The translations under genes were made by a program, and so were the position numbers. The notes beneath the pieces are model-generated. The model ran no database searches and was not told the origin of the DNA. It worked only from the letters and a program-made list of their open reading frames with translations. A stretch of 64,000 nt of DNA from Rickettsiales bacterium (GTDB taxonomy: Bacteria; Pseudomonadota; Alphaproteobacteria; Rickettsiales; SXRF01), in assembly GCA_041396965.1 (NCBI GenBank), contig JAWKXN010000002.1, positions 57,357 to 121,356 on the forward strand, in the 5' to 3' direction. Within the stretch, counting starts at the first letter, position 1; each line of letters starts with the position of its first letter. Below are positions 47,801 to 57,532 of this stretch, piece after piece.

Positions 47801-48805
47801 ATGACTAACACAACCACACGAGGACTTGGTAGAGGTCTTTCCGCCTTGATCTCAGAAAATTATAACCAGAATCAATCTAATAATACTAATCCACAATCTG
47901 CTAATCCACCAACCAACAATACCTCTAGTCAAACAATTCAAAATACCACAAAACCTATTTCTGGCATCAATAATTTACCAATAAATAGTCTTATACAAGG
48001 CAAATACCAACCACGAACAAAATTCGCGGAACAAGCACTAAACGAACTTTCTGAATCCATTAAACGTAATGGTATAATGCAGCCGATTATTGTCCGCCCA
48101 AATGGTAATAACGGATACGAAATAATCGCTGGTGAACGTAGATGGCGTGCTGCTAAGCAAGCCGGACTTTCAGAAGTGCCCGCCCTTGTTCGTGATATTA
48201 ACGATAAGCAAGCGCTAGAACTAGCCCTAGTAGAAAACGTACAAAGACAAGACTTACTTCCTCTTGAGGAAGCTATTGGCTATCAAAGACTTATTGAGGA
48301 ATTTGATTATACACAGGAAGAGTTATCTAATATCGTTGGTAAAAGCCGTAGTCATGTAACTAACTTATTGCGCTTGCTCTCTCTTCCTGATGAGATAAAA
48401 GATATGCTTGATAACGGTGAGCTTACAATGGGACATGCTAGAACACTAATTGGTATACCAAACTCCATTGCTATAGCCAAAGAAATAGTAGCTAAAGGCA
48501 TGTCAGTACGTCAAGCGGAAGATATAACTAGACAAGTTCAAGGACATACCAAACGTAAAAATTCTAGATCACGTGGTAATAGTTATGGAAATACCTCTTA
48601 TGATAATCCGCAATCTCAAGAAGTAAGAAGAGACGCTCCTATCAACAAAGACCCCGATATTATCGCTCTCGAGGAAACATTATCGGAAAATCTTGGTATA
48701 AGAGTATCTATCCATGATAAAGGTCAAACTGGTGAAATCATTCTTAGCTACGATTCTCTAAGCCAATTAGACGAAATACTCCGTCGTCTCGGCGATGGGA
48801 TATAG
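47801..48805 (+). CDS. parB: Chromosome partitioning protein ParB
   Basis: A 334-residue CTP-dependent DNA clamp that loads at parS. Order: N-terminal ParA-interacting segment (TTRGLGRGLSALISEN), an Asn/Gln/Thr-rich linker (about 20-60), CTP-binding domain with GERRWRAA and LVENVQRQDL, an HTH domain (about 155-205, GKSRSHVTNLLRLLSLP), a second polar linker and the C-terminal dimer domain. AAGGAG precedes the start. Confidence 0.98.
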   Translation: MTNTTTRGLGRGLSALISENYNQNQSNNTNPQSANPPTNNTSSQTIQNTTKPISGINNLPINSLIQGKYQPRTKFAEQALNELSESIKRNGIMQPIIVRPNGNNGYEIIAGERRWRAAKQAGLSEVPALVRDINDKQALELALVENVQRQDLLPLEEAIGYQRLIEEFDYTQEELSNIVGKSRSHVTNLLRLLSLPDEIKDMLDNGELTMGHARTLIGIPNSIAIAKEIVAKGMSVRQAEDITRQVQGHTKRKNSRSRGNSYGNTSYDNPQSQEVRRDAPINKDPDIIALEETLSENLGIRVSIHDKGQTGEIILSYDSLSQLDEILRRLGDGI

Positions 48806-48840
48806 ATGGAATATAATATCCTATACATGGTAAATATTAC

Positions 48841-50109
48841 ATGAGCTTCTTTCTCTCTAAAAGGTTTTTTCCTTTATTTGTCACCCAATTTTTGGGAGCG
48901 TTTAACGATAATTTATTAAAAAACGCTCTAGTAATGCTGATAACATATAAATTATCATCATCGGAAAATGGTGACGCTCAACTATTGGTTACATTAGCCG
49001 CCGGCATTTTTATATTACCATTCTTCTTATTCTCAGCGATTGCCGGACAGATAGCGGATAAAATAGACAGAGCTAAAGTTACAAGGATCATAAAGATCGT
49101 TGAGATCATAATAATGATTGCCGCTACTATCGGTTTTTATGTTGAAAGCATTTGGTTTTTGATGACTTCATTATTCTTAATGGGAATCCAATCAACTTTC
49201 TTTGGTCCAATAAAATTCTCTTTATTACCACAACATCTAAAAGAAGATGAACTATTATTGGGCAATGCCTATATTGAGGCTGGTACTTTTTTATCAATCC
49301 TGTTTGGAACGATACTTGGCGGCATACTTATATTACAGCCACAAGGTATATTTTTTATTTCTCTATCTCTGTTGCTAGTTTCTGTTTTTGGTTACATCGC
49401 CAGCCGCTACATACCGGTAGCTCCTCCTCCTGATCCGACACTCAAAATAAGCAAAAATATCTGGAAAGAAACTTGGCGTATCGTAAAATTCTCCCGCAAG
49501 AATGACCGAGTATTCTTATCAATAATCGCTATATCATGGTTCTGGTTGGTTGGAGCTACCTACCTCTCGCAATTTCCAACTTATGTTAAAGATTCTCTAC
49601 ATGCTGAATCAGAAATCGTAACTTTATTCCTTACTATATTCTCCGTAGGTATAGGTATCGGCTCTGTATTATGTAATAAGCTACTCAAAGGTGAGATAAA
49701 AAGCACCTATGTACCGTTCGCTATGCTGGGCATGACCTTATTCGGAGTTGATCTATATTTCGCAAGCAATGGAAATAATACGCTTATTTCAGAAAATCTG
49801 ATTGGTATTTCTGAATTTTTTTCTACATTTACTAACTGGCGCATAACTTTTGATCTACTTCTGGTTTCAATATGTGCCGGTATATACATAGTCCCGCTTT
49901 ACGCTATCATGCAACACGATAGTGAAGTTACACACCGTTCTCGTATAATCGCCGCCAACAACATAATAAACGCTTTATTTATGGTCGCCGCCGCTGTAAT
50001 TACCTTGCTAATGTTAAATAGCGGTTTTACGATACCGCAGATATTTTTATCTATGGCTTTAGCTAACGGTTTTGTAGCCTTATACATATTCAGATATTTA
50101 CGAAAATAG
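48841..50109 (+). CDS. LplT-like MFS transporter
   Basis: A 422-residue major-facilitator protein with about 12 membrane helices. The start (FPLFVTQFLGAFNDNLLKNALVMLI) and SFLMGIQSTFFGPIKFSLLPQ-like segment are characteristic of the lysophospholipid transporter LplT and of the N-terminal half of fused Aas-type proteins. Here the acyltransferase half is absent, so it would be a stand-alone lysophospholipid flippase (inference). It lies 35 bases after parB and 18 before the Wzx-like gene. Confidence 0.82.
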   Translation: MSFFLSKRFFPLFVTQFLGAFNDNLLKNALVMLITYKLSSSENGDAQLLVTLAAGIFILPFFLFSAIAGQIADKIDRAKVTRIIKIVEIIIMIAATIGFYVESIWFLMTSLFLMGIQSTFFGPIKFSLLPQHLKEDELLLGNAYIEAGTFLSILFGTILGGILILQPQGIFFISLSLLLVSVFGYIASRYIPVAPPPDPTLKISKNIWKETWRIVKFSRKNDRVFLSIIAISWFWLVGATYLSQFPTYVKDSLHAESEIVTLFLTIFSVGIGIGSVLCNKLLKGEIKSTYVPFAMLGMTLFGVDLYFASNGNNTLISENLIGISEFFSTFTNWRITFDLLLVSICAGIYIVPLYAIMQHDSEVTHRSRIIAANNIINALFMVAAAVITLLMLNSGFTIPQIFLSMALANGFVALYIFRYLRK

Positions 50110-50127
50110 TTTGGGTTACAATAACTA

Positions 50128-51459
50128 ATGAAGAAAATAATAAGTCTTATAAATAATAAGCTAGCGCATGGCGGCTTTGCCCGTAATGTCATAATCATGT
50201 TTACCGGCACCGCTCTTGGGCAGTTAACATCGCTTCTGTTATCGCCAGTACTCACCCGTATATATTCACCAGATTTATTCGGTATGCTAGGGCTATTTAG
50301 CTCATTAGTAGCGATACTTTCGGTAATAGCGTCAATGCGCTACGAAATGGCTATGACTATTGTCAAAAACGATAAGGAGGCAGCCAATCTTCTTGCCGTA
50401 TGCTGCTCTATCCTATTTACTACAACATGTATATTTTATCTAGTTCTATTTCTGTTTCCCCATGAACTTAAAATATCAATAATAAATTACTCTGAATTTA
50501 CTAAGTCAGTGTATGAATCACTAAAAACTTACTGGTATCTACTTCCGATCGGTTTTTTTGGTATAGGCGCGTATCAGATAATGGTTAGCTACGCCACGCT
50601 TGCCGGAGCTTTCGGAGTAATATCAAAAACAAAAATATATCAAGGTGTAACTGGTCCGGTAAGTCAGATCATAATGGGAATAGCTGGGGCTGGTGGATTC
50701 GGTCTTATAATCGGATTTATTCTTGGTCAATCTGCTGGTTTTCTCAACATATTATGGAAACTCATTATAAAACCAAAAACGATAATCCAACAAATAAGCT
50801 ATGTGGATATGAAAAAAATCGCACGAAGATATATACGCTTTCCACTGCTTTCAACATGGTCAGCCTTAATAAGCGCTATCGGATCAAATAACATTTTATT
50901 ACTGCTAATTCCAATAATCTATTCCCATACGGTCGCCGGTTTTATTTTCCTTACAGACAGAATAATCGGCAGACCATTACTACTGATTAGCACTTCCATA
51001 TTACAAGTATATCTCGGCGAGGCCTCAAAAACGCAAGATAGCGACCCTGTGGCTATGCGTAAACGTTTTTTACAGATAACTGGTGGCCAGTTCGTCATCG
51101 TGTCTTTCTGGCTTATTATAATTAATTTGACAGCCTCCTTTATAATACCTTTTGTTTTTGGAGAGGAATGGAAAGAAGCCGTAATTTATATCCACGTAAT
51201 GAGTATCTGCTACCTGCCACAAATGATAGTAACTTCCGTAGTTCATACCTTACAAATACTTGAGAAACAAGGTCTTATGGCTATGTGGGATCTAAGCAGA
51301 TTTATTTGTGTTATCAGTGGCTTCATAATAAGCTATGAGTATTCCCTAGAGCCACAACAGGCTGTGCTAATCTACTGCGTAACCCAAGCATTATTTCAAG
51401 TAATTTTATTTGGATTAATGTATATATCTATACAAAAATTACAGCCAAAAAAATTGTAA
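50128..51459 (+). CDS. Wzx-like polysaccharide (O-unit) flippase
   Basis: A 443-residue polytopic membrane protein of the MVF/polysaccharide-export superfamily with about 12 helices. The N-terminus (FARNVIIMFTGTALGQLTSLLLSPVLTRIYSP) is typical of Wzx-type flippases, which move lipid-linked repeat units across the inner membrane. With the Wzy-, Wza- and Wzz/Wzc-like genes downstream it makes a Wzx/Wzy-dependent pathway. It converges on kdsA over palindromic element copy B. Confidence 0.9.
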   Translation: MKKIISLINNKLAHGGFARNVIIMFTGTALGQLTSLLLSPVLTRIYSPDLFGMLGLFSSLVAILSVIASMRYEMAMTIVKNDKEAANLLAVCCSILFTTTCIFYLVLFLFPHELKISIINYSEFTKSVYESLKTYWYLLPIGFFGIGAYQIMVSYATLAGAFGVISKTKIYQGVTGPVSQIIMGIAGAGGFGLIIGFILGQSAGFLNILWKLIIKPKTIIQQISYVDMKKIARRYIRFPLLSTWSALISAIGSNNILLLLIPIIYSHTVAGFIFLTDRIIGRPLLLISTSILQVYLGEASKTQDSDPVAMRKRFLQITGGQFVIVSFWLIIINLTASFIIPFVFGEEWKEAVIYIHVMSICYLPQMIVTSVVHTLQILEKQGLMAMWDLSRFICVISGFIISYEYSLEPQQAVLIYCVTQALFQVILFGLMYISIQKLQPKKL

Positions 51460-51466
51460 TAATCTA

Positions 51467-51586
51467 TATATAGTCTTTTTAGTTTATTTTATACAAAGTA
51501 AACTAATTGGGTAAAATAGCCGAAGTGTAGAAGAACTACATGAGGCGAAGTTTAACGATGTATAAAAGTAAAATCAAATGACTATA
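51467..51586. repeat. Dispersed palindromic element, copy B
   Basis: A 120-base copy of the element at 4579-4697, with about 15 differences and one indel by eye, and terminal inverted repeats of about 36 bases (TATAGTC ends). It fills the whole gap between the Wzx-like gene and kdsA. The kdsA stop (51582-51584) lies in its right end, the same placement as the kinase stop in copy A. Confidence 0.82.
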
Positions 51587-52415
51587 GATTCTTAGCAATC
51601 TTATCAAACTCCTTAAGACTAGAAAGTAGAGATTCCATATCTTCTAACTTTACCATATTAGGACCATCAGACGGCGCGTTATCAGGATCTTGATGGGTTT
51701 CCATAAACACACCCGCCACCCCAACCGCAACCGCCGCCTTAGCTATAGTGGGAACAAAACTACGATCTCCGCCTGATGCTCCTCCCTGCCCACCGGGTTG
51801 TTGTACACTATGAGTAGCGTCTATTACCACCGGACAGCCTGTACGTGCCATAATTGGCAATGAACGCATATCCGTTACCAATGTGTTATAGCCAAAACAA
51901 GCTCCTCTTTCGGTTAGAATAACTTTATCATTTCCAGAATAATCCATCTTATCAACGACATTTTTCATATCCCAAGGCGCTAGAAACTGTCCTTTTTTAA
52001 TATTAATAACCTTTCCGGTCGCCGCCGCCGCTAGCAACATGTCGGTTTGCCGACATAAAAATGCCGGTATCTGTAATATATCAACATAAGGAGCGACTAC
52101 CGAACATTGTTCCTCCGTATGGACATCAGTTAGTACGGCAACGCCAAGATCTCTCTTTATCTCCTCAAAAATCGGCAAAGTCTTAAGCAAACCTAGTCCA
52201 CGTTTACCACTAATACTGGTACGGTTCGCTTTATCGTATGATGACTTATAGACGAGCGGAATACCTAATTTCTTGGTAATAGCCACAAGCTTTTCCGCCA
52301 TGAACAAAGCATGGTCACGGCTCTCCACCTGACACGGGCCAGCGATAAGCACAAAGGGATTATTATTAGCGAATACTATATCTTCAGCTACGGAAATACG
52401 ACGTGGCTCACTCAT
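51582..52415 (-). CDS. kdsA: 3-deoxy-8-phosphooctulonate synthase KdsA
   Basis: Makes Kdo-8-phosphate from arabinose-5-phosphate and phosphoenolpyruvate for the LPS inner core. The 277-residue protein has [32 protein letters not shown] and the C-terminal [18 protein letters not shown] segment. Its presence implies LPS. galE lies 23 bases upstream on the same strand. Confidence 0.97.
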   Translation of the reverse strand: MSEPRRISVAEDIVFANNNPFVLIAGPCQVESRDHALFMAEKLVAITKKLGIPLVYKSSYDKANRTSISGKRGLGLLKTLPIFEEIKRDLGVAVLTDVHTEEQCSVVAPYVDILQIPAFLCRQTDMLLAAAATGKVINIKKGQFLAPWDMKNVVDKMDYSGNDKVILTERGACFGYNTLVTDMRSLPIMARTGCPVVIDATHSVQQPGGQGGASGGDRSFVPTIAKAAVAVGVAGVFMETHQDPDNAPSDGPNMVKLEDMESLLSSLKEFDKIAKNL

Positions 52416-52438
52416 CTCTAATATTCCTCTAATTTATC

Positions 52439-53410
52439 TTAATTATCTTTATGCCAGTTATAAGCGGATTTTATAATGCTATCAACATCACCATAGTTAG
52501 GTTTGAAACCCAGCTCTTTACAAGCTGCACTATTATCAGCGACCAAACGCGCCGGATCTCCCGCTCGTCTTGGCTTAAATGAATGAGGAACCGGATGACC
52601 AAGCTTGGTAAAGCTAGCTAATATGTCATTAATTGAAGTACCAATACCATTACCTAAATTATAAGCGGCGGAAGGTTTCCCATCAAGCAGCGCTTCTAAA
52701 GCTAATATATGGGCTTTCGCCAAATCCATAACATGGATATAGTCACGAATAGCCGTTCCATCCGGTGTTGGATAATCATTACCATACACATCAAGCGACT
52801 CAGAGCGTCCTAATGCGGCAAAACAAGCTTTTGGTATCAAGTGTGACTCCGGCTCATGTTTCTCGCCTATATCACCATCAAATGAGGCTCCGGCCGCATT
52901 AAAATATCTAAGAGCCATCCAAGCTGGTCCACCGGCGTTATGATAATCAGCAAGCAATTGCTCAAACAGTAATTTTGACCAGCCATAAGGACTTTTAGGA
53001 GATTTTTTATGTGATTCCGGTATTGGAACTGTCTCCGGTTCACCATAAACCGCCGCTGTTGAGGAGAACACAAACGCCTTTACTCCAGCTTTTTTTAGAG
53101 TTTCTAAAAAAGCAAGCTTACAAGCGAAATTATTATCATAATATTTTATCGGGTTAGCTACTGACTCAGCCACCTCAATAGAACCAGCAAGGTCAATAAC
53201 CGCCTCAATATTATTATCAACTACAGCTTCAGATACCACTCCAAGATCTGAGACATTAGCTTCTATAAGTGCTCCCCAACGAACAAAATCACGATGTCCG
53301 GTTGATAGATTATCCAAAGTCACAGGCAAATAACCAGCGGCATCCAATGCCTTACAAACATGCGCGCCAATATACCCAGCACCGCCAGCGACCAAAACAG
53401 ATTTTTTCAT
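52439..53410 (-). CDS. galE: UDP-glucose 4-epimerase GalE
   Basis: Short-chain dehydrogenase-type epimerase interconverting UDP-glucose and UDP-galactose (or the N-acetyl forms), supplying precursors for surface glycans. The 323-residue protein has VAGGAGYIGAHV at the NAD site, the catalytic Ser/Tyr-x3-Lys pattern (FSSTAAVYGEP and PYGWSK) and the AYNLGNGIGTSI segment. Substrate choice cannot be told by eye. It is in the minus-strand half of the polysaccharide locus. Confidence 0.93.
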   Translation of the reverse strand: MKKSVLVAGGAGYIGAHVCKALDAAGYLPVTLDNLSTGHRDFVRWGALIEANVSDLGVVSEAVVDNNIEAVIDLAGSIEVAESVANPIKYYDNNFACKLAFLETLKKAGVKAFVFSSTAAVYGEPETVPIPESHKKSPKSPYGWSKLLFEQLLADYHNAGGPAWMALRYFNAAGASFDGDIGEKHEPESHLIPKACFAALGRSESLDVYGNDYPTPDGTAIRDYIHVMDLAKAHILALEALLDGKPSAAYNLGNGIGTSINDILASFTKLGHPVPHSFKPRRAGDPARLVADNSAACKELGFKPNYGDVDSIIKSAYNWHKDN

Positions 53411-53509
53411 TTATAATACCTCCTGATTATTTCTATTACCTACGGTACAGATAAAATTTATACCTCTCTATAACAGAAAACATAAAAATACCAAATTATT
53501 TAGTATTTA

Positions 53510-54724
53510 CTACCCAGCATTGCCTATAAGTTTTTCATAATGAGACAAATAATTATCTACCATATTATCAACACTGGAACTGGCAAGTAGTCCCTTTGTC
53601 TCTTCACCAAGGTTAGTGAGAATATTCTTATCGTTAACCGCTCTTACTATAGAGTCAGCGAGTGAATTAGAATTACCAGTCTCAAACAATAATCCGGTTT
53701 TTTCATGACGAACAAACTCTGGTATCGCTCCAATATTACTGCCAATTACTCCAAGACCATAAGCCGCCGCTTCTACAATAACTACCGGCGCGTTCTCGTA
53801 CCATAAAGACGGAATAAGTAACCAGTCGGAATTACGGAATATTCTGTCTTTTTCCTCACCACTTATATAACCAAGATATTTTACACGAGAATCACTAGCG
53901 GCAAGTTCTTGAAACTTCTCAGCGTATATCCCTTTACCAGCTATAGAAAACTCAAATTTCAAATCCTCCGGCAACAATTTAAGAGCTTCATATAATACCT
54001 CACAACCTTTTTCTGTAGTAAGGCGGGCAGCGAATATAAACTTACGAATATTATCAGAACCAAGATTATTTCGTTTTTCTATATTTTCAGGAAGCACTAT
54101 ACCATTTCTAGCTACCGCTGTTGCTTTTGACAAAAGCCCAGCCTCAATATGTTTATCTATAAGAAACTGTGATGGGCTACAAAATAGGTCAACATAACGG
54201 CTAGTATTTATATGCCATTTACGATAAATGCGGCATCCTAGCTGTGGGCTGGTGCATATTTTAAGTGATTTTGTAAGTAGAAGAGCACGCGGACATAATA
54301 AATGATAATCATGAGCGGTATGAATAACCGGAATGCCTGCCATCTTTGCCATTTTCCAGATTGAGGCTGACAAACCGTCTATTAAGTGAGTATGTAAAAT
54401 ATCTGGCTTTTTCTCTTTTACTACCTGATTGAATCTTTTCGCCGCGTCCTTATTCCAAGCGTCACGAAGATGCCATAGAGCCTTTTCATACCCTTTACGG
54501 TCACCACGCTCCCAATGCCAATAACGATTCTTTGGAAAAAAACGTATTACCTCAACACCATTTCTAACCTCCACCGGATATGGCTCATCAGATGGCGAGC
54601 AGGTTGAGACCACTGTAACACGATGACCTCGCTTCGCTAGCCTTTCTGCCTGCATAGCGACAATCAACTCAGCTCCACCAGCCATTATCGGTGGATATAT
54701 ATTATTGGCTATTAAAATATGCAT
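53510..54724 (-). CDS. GT4-family glycosyltransferase
   Basis: A 404-residue GT-B fold transferase. The N-terminal domain begins HILIANNIYPPIMAGGAELIV, typical of retaining GT4 enzymes. The C-terminal donor-site segment IPSLWYENAPVVIVEAAAYG holds the E-x7-E motif. Donor and acceptor are not predictable. Lies between the chain-length gene and galE on the minus strand. Confidence 0.92.
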   Translation of the reverse strand: MHILIANNIYPPIMAGGAELIVAMQAERLAKRGHRVTVVSTCSPSDEPYPVEVRNGVEVIRFFPKNRYWHWERGDRKGYEKALWHLRDAWNKDAAKRFNQVVKEKKPDILHTHLIDGLSASIWKMAKMAGIPVIHTAHDYHLLCPRALLLTKSLKICTSPQLGCRIYRKWHINTSRYVDLFCSPSQFLIDKHIEAGLLSKATAVARNGIVLPENIEKRNNLGSDNIRKFIFAARLTTEKGCEVLYEALKLLPEDLKFEFSIAGKGIYAEKFQELAASDSRVKYLGYISGEEKDRIFRNSDWLLIPSLWYENAPVVIVEAAAYGLGVIGSNIGAIPEFVRHEKTGLLFETGNSNSLADSIVRAVNDKNILTNLGEETKGLLASSSVDNMVDNYLSHYEKLIGNAG

Positions 54725-54865
54725 TGTAATAACTTTATACTTACTTATTGCTTATTATCTATATGGAGATGCCACATTTACACTCTAGCTTAGTGCCAGT
54801 AAACAATCATTTTCATTTTTATAGAGAAAATAAGCTATTCTAATCACTTAGAAGCTACAAGCCAA

Positions 54866-56590
54866 CTAAGCTTTTTTGGTTCTATAAAGTAAGCCATATA
54901 CCAAATTAGGTATATAAAATCTTCTATTTACCAATACAGAAGATATAACCCTGCCACCAAGAGAAGTAATAAGACGACCAGTCTCACCAGCAACCGGCGC
55001 GCGCGTACGCTCCGCCTCAACCACTAGAACACTGCCACTTGATAATTTTATAAGGGACTGCCCCATACGATCATTAAGCAAGTCAGGACTAGAAATTATT
55101 ATCCAACTTCCATCACCCTTACGAATAAACTCCTCAGTATTTCTAGAAAAATCTTCCTGCAATTCTTTGCTATTTATCAACATTACTTTCTTACCCTGCT
55201 CAGTGGCGAGAGAAGTAAGTTGTTTAGCTACCTCCTCAGCCCCCTCACGCGAATAGCTGCTAGCTATCTGAATAACCGGACACTTAACACCCGACATAGC
55301 GTAATCTATAGAATTAAACAGACTGACCAACTTATCCTTAGATGAGCTTTTAGAAGAATAAGCGAAAGCCGGCACTTCCATAGCACGACCTAGCTGCCTA
55401 GTATTACGAAAACGATCATCAAGAAGCTCAAGCACCAATACCGCCGCTCCACCAAATAATATACCAGCTAAAATCGCAACAGCCATACCAAGTAATTTAC
55501 GAGGGCGAGCTGGCTTTATTGCTTCTTTCGGAGAGTCAATTATAACAACTCTGGTTATTTTCTTCTTACCCAAATTCTCACTAATACGAGCTTCCTCACT
55601 CTTCGTAAGGTAATTTTTATAATTAGCTTCCTCTAATTCCACCTGACGCTCAAGGTTATTATACCTACTACGCCGATTCTCTAAATCATTGATTCTTTTG
55701 TAAATACCAGCGAGCTGAGCGGAAAGCACACCATCCTTTGAGTTCAAATTACTTTGACGCTCCTTAAGTTGACGTTCAGCCTCAACTATAGTCTTTCTTA
55801 TAGATCTTACCGCTGGGCTGCTAGCCCTATATGTAGAGAGAAGTTCCGCCTCTTTATTACGCAAATTAGCTATTTTATTCTGAGCGTCATCAACTGATTG
55901 AAAAGCCACCGTAAGAGCGTTACTCTTTTGCTTAAGCAACTCATTAATTTCCTCGTCAAAAGAAGAAATCCCTGTTTCTGACTTAAATTTATGCAGCTCC
56001 TTCTGAGCTAAATCTAACCTTCCTTTTGCACCGTTAACCTGCTCTAAAAGAAAATCAGTATGTGGCTTATTAAACGTTTCCATCTGCCTAGTGATAAAAA
56101 CACTCTGTATTGTCTCCACCAACTTCTTAGCCACTTTAGGACTCTTATTAAAGACGATTACATTTATAACATTGCTCTGACTACCGGACTTTATAGAGAG
56201 ATGCTTTGTCTTTAACCTCTTTATAGCGGCTTCTAGAGGAACGTCTCTGCCTTTCACCTCTTTTTCAATATTTGGGTAAACATTTTCAATGCCCACCTTC
56301 TCAATAACTTCTCTTAATAAATCATTACTTCCCAAAATATCAATATTTGATTGCATGACCTCACGACGGTCATTGGAGCTTATAATCTCCCTGTCACTAT
56401 CTTTATTAATACCAGCCTCAGCGCTAGCTCCAAACTTTATGAGCAAACTACCGGTTGATATATATTGCTTTTCCGCGAAAGCTATAAATAATGCTCCAAT
56501 AGTGACCGCACTTATGAACACCAGCATAAACATTTTGAACTGGCGGAAAAAAGAGGAAATTAAATCCCGTATATTAATATTTTCATCCAT
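54866..56590 (-). CDS. Wzz/Wzc-type polysaccharide co-polymerase with a degenerate kinase-like domain
   Basis: A 574-residue chain-length/export protein: membrane helices at about 17-36 and 366-388 flank a periplasmic domain with long coiled coils (about 170-345). The cytoplasmic C-terminus (about 415-560) looks like a bacterial tyrosine-kinase fold. Where Walker A should stand, the sequence is SSYSREGAEEVAKQL, without the GK(S/T), and the terminal tyrosine cluster is poor, so it is probably not a kinase. It starts one base from the Wza-like gene's stop. Confidence 0.88.
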   Translation of the reverse strand: MDENINIRDLISSFFRQFKMFMLVFISAVTIGALFIAFAEKQYISTGSLLIKFGASAEAGINKDSDREIISSNDRREVMQSNIDILGSNDLLREVIEKVGIENVYPNIEKEVKGRDVPLEAAIKRLKTKHLSIKSGSQSNVINVIVFNKSPKVAKKLVETIQSVFITRQMETFNKPHTDFLLEQVNGAKGRLDLAQKELHKFKSETGISSFDEEINELLKQKSNALTVAFQSVDDAQNKIANLRNKEAELLSTYRASSPAVRSIRKTIVEAERQLKERQSNLNSKDGVLSAQLAGIYKRINDLENRRSRYNNLERQVELEEANYKNYLTKSEEARISENLGKKKITRVVIIDSPKEAIKPARPRKLLGMAVAILAGILFGGAAVLVLELLDDRFRNTRQLGRAMEVPAFAYSSKSSSKDKLVSLFNSIDYAMSGVKCPVIQIASSYSREGAEEVAKQLTSLATEQGKKVMLINSKELQEDFSRNTEEFIRKGDGSWIIISSPDLLNDRMGQSLIKLSSGSVLVVEAERTRAPVAGETGRLITSLGGRVISSVLVNRRFYIPNLVYGLLYRTKKA

Positions 56591-57321
56591 TACTGATTAA
56601 TACTGTCGTTAGGGTTAAGCTGATAGGACATGTTAAATGACGGCGGCAAGAACTGCTGTATATATTGCTGATAGTATCTATGAACATTAGCGACCCCACT
56701 ACGTGGAATAAAAACTACGTCGTAAGCGGCAAGTCGTACATCCGCCTTCGGATCTTTACCGGTAATCGCGGTGTTGTAATCAGCTATATAAGCCTCAGCT
56801 GGATAGCCGATACGGTGACGTATTATTATAGTATTCTCAGGAGCCGCCGAATTTTTAATTCCCCCAGCTCTGGCTATAGATTGAAGAAGAGTAAGGCTAG
56901 GACCAGCAGTCACAAACTCTCCAGGTTTTTCAACCTCACCAGCCACATATATACGGTTAGGCGCGAAAGAACGCATTATAACCGACAATCTAGGACTATT
57001 TAATTCTTTTTTATATTGTTTTTCTAAATCCTTACGAACATCCTTCACAGTACGCCCATAAGCCATGACATCTTCAGCCATAGTAGTAGATATAATACCG
57101 TCAGGAGGGATAATAACTGACTCATTAAGCTCAGGGTTCATCCTTACCTTAATATCCATAGTATCACCAATCTGCAATAGATAAGGATCCAGCGGCGGCG
57201 CCTGCCTTATACTAAGTAACTTTTCCTCTGGAGCTGGCGGCAAATAGTCTATCTTCTCGGTGCAACCAAGCAACAAGGGAAAAAGCAGGGGAAACACCGA
57301 TATTTTTAATAAATTCCTCAA
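56590..57321 (-). CDS. Wza-type outer-membrane polysaccharide export lipoprotein
   Basis: A 243-residue lipoprotein: signal with lipobox LLLGC, lipidated Cys20, then the polysaccharide export domain (about 48-125, LLQIGDTMDIKVRMNPELN) and one SLBB domain (about 128-215, NRIYVAGEVEKPGEF). It would form the outer-membrane channel together with the co-polymerase encoded immediately downstream. First gene of the minus-strand unit, divergent from the Wzy-like gene across 211 AT-rich bases that must hold both promoters. Confidence 0.93.
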   Translation of the reverse strand: MRNLLKISVFPLLFPLLLGCTEKIDYLPPAPEEKLLSIRQAPPLDPYLLQIGDTMDIKVRMNPELNESVIIPPDGIISTTMAEDVMAYGRTVKDVRKDLEKQYKKELNSPRLSVIMRSFAPNRIYVAGEVEKPGEFVTAGPSLTLLQSIARAGGIKNSAAPENTIIIRHRIGYPAEAYIADYNTAITGKDPKADVRLAAYDVVFIPRSGVANVHRYYQQYIQQFLPPSFNMSYQLNPNDSINQ

Positions 57322-57532
57322 TTTACCATCTTTCTTTCAACTTTCCAACAAGAAGGTCTTACTATTATCTGACAGTCATACTTGCAATAAAATTATTACA
57401 AATTAGTAAAGATCCAAGTATTTCTAACTTTCATTGTATTGTTTGAGCAACAGCTTGGCAAATATAACACTTTATGATAAGCACTCTAAAAATATATCGC
57501 GCTACAACATATGACCAAATAAACACCTAAAA

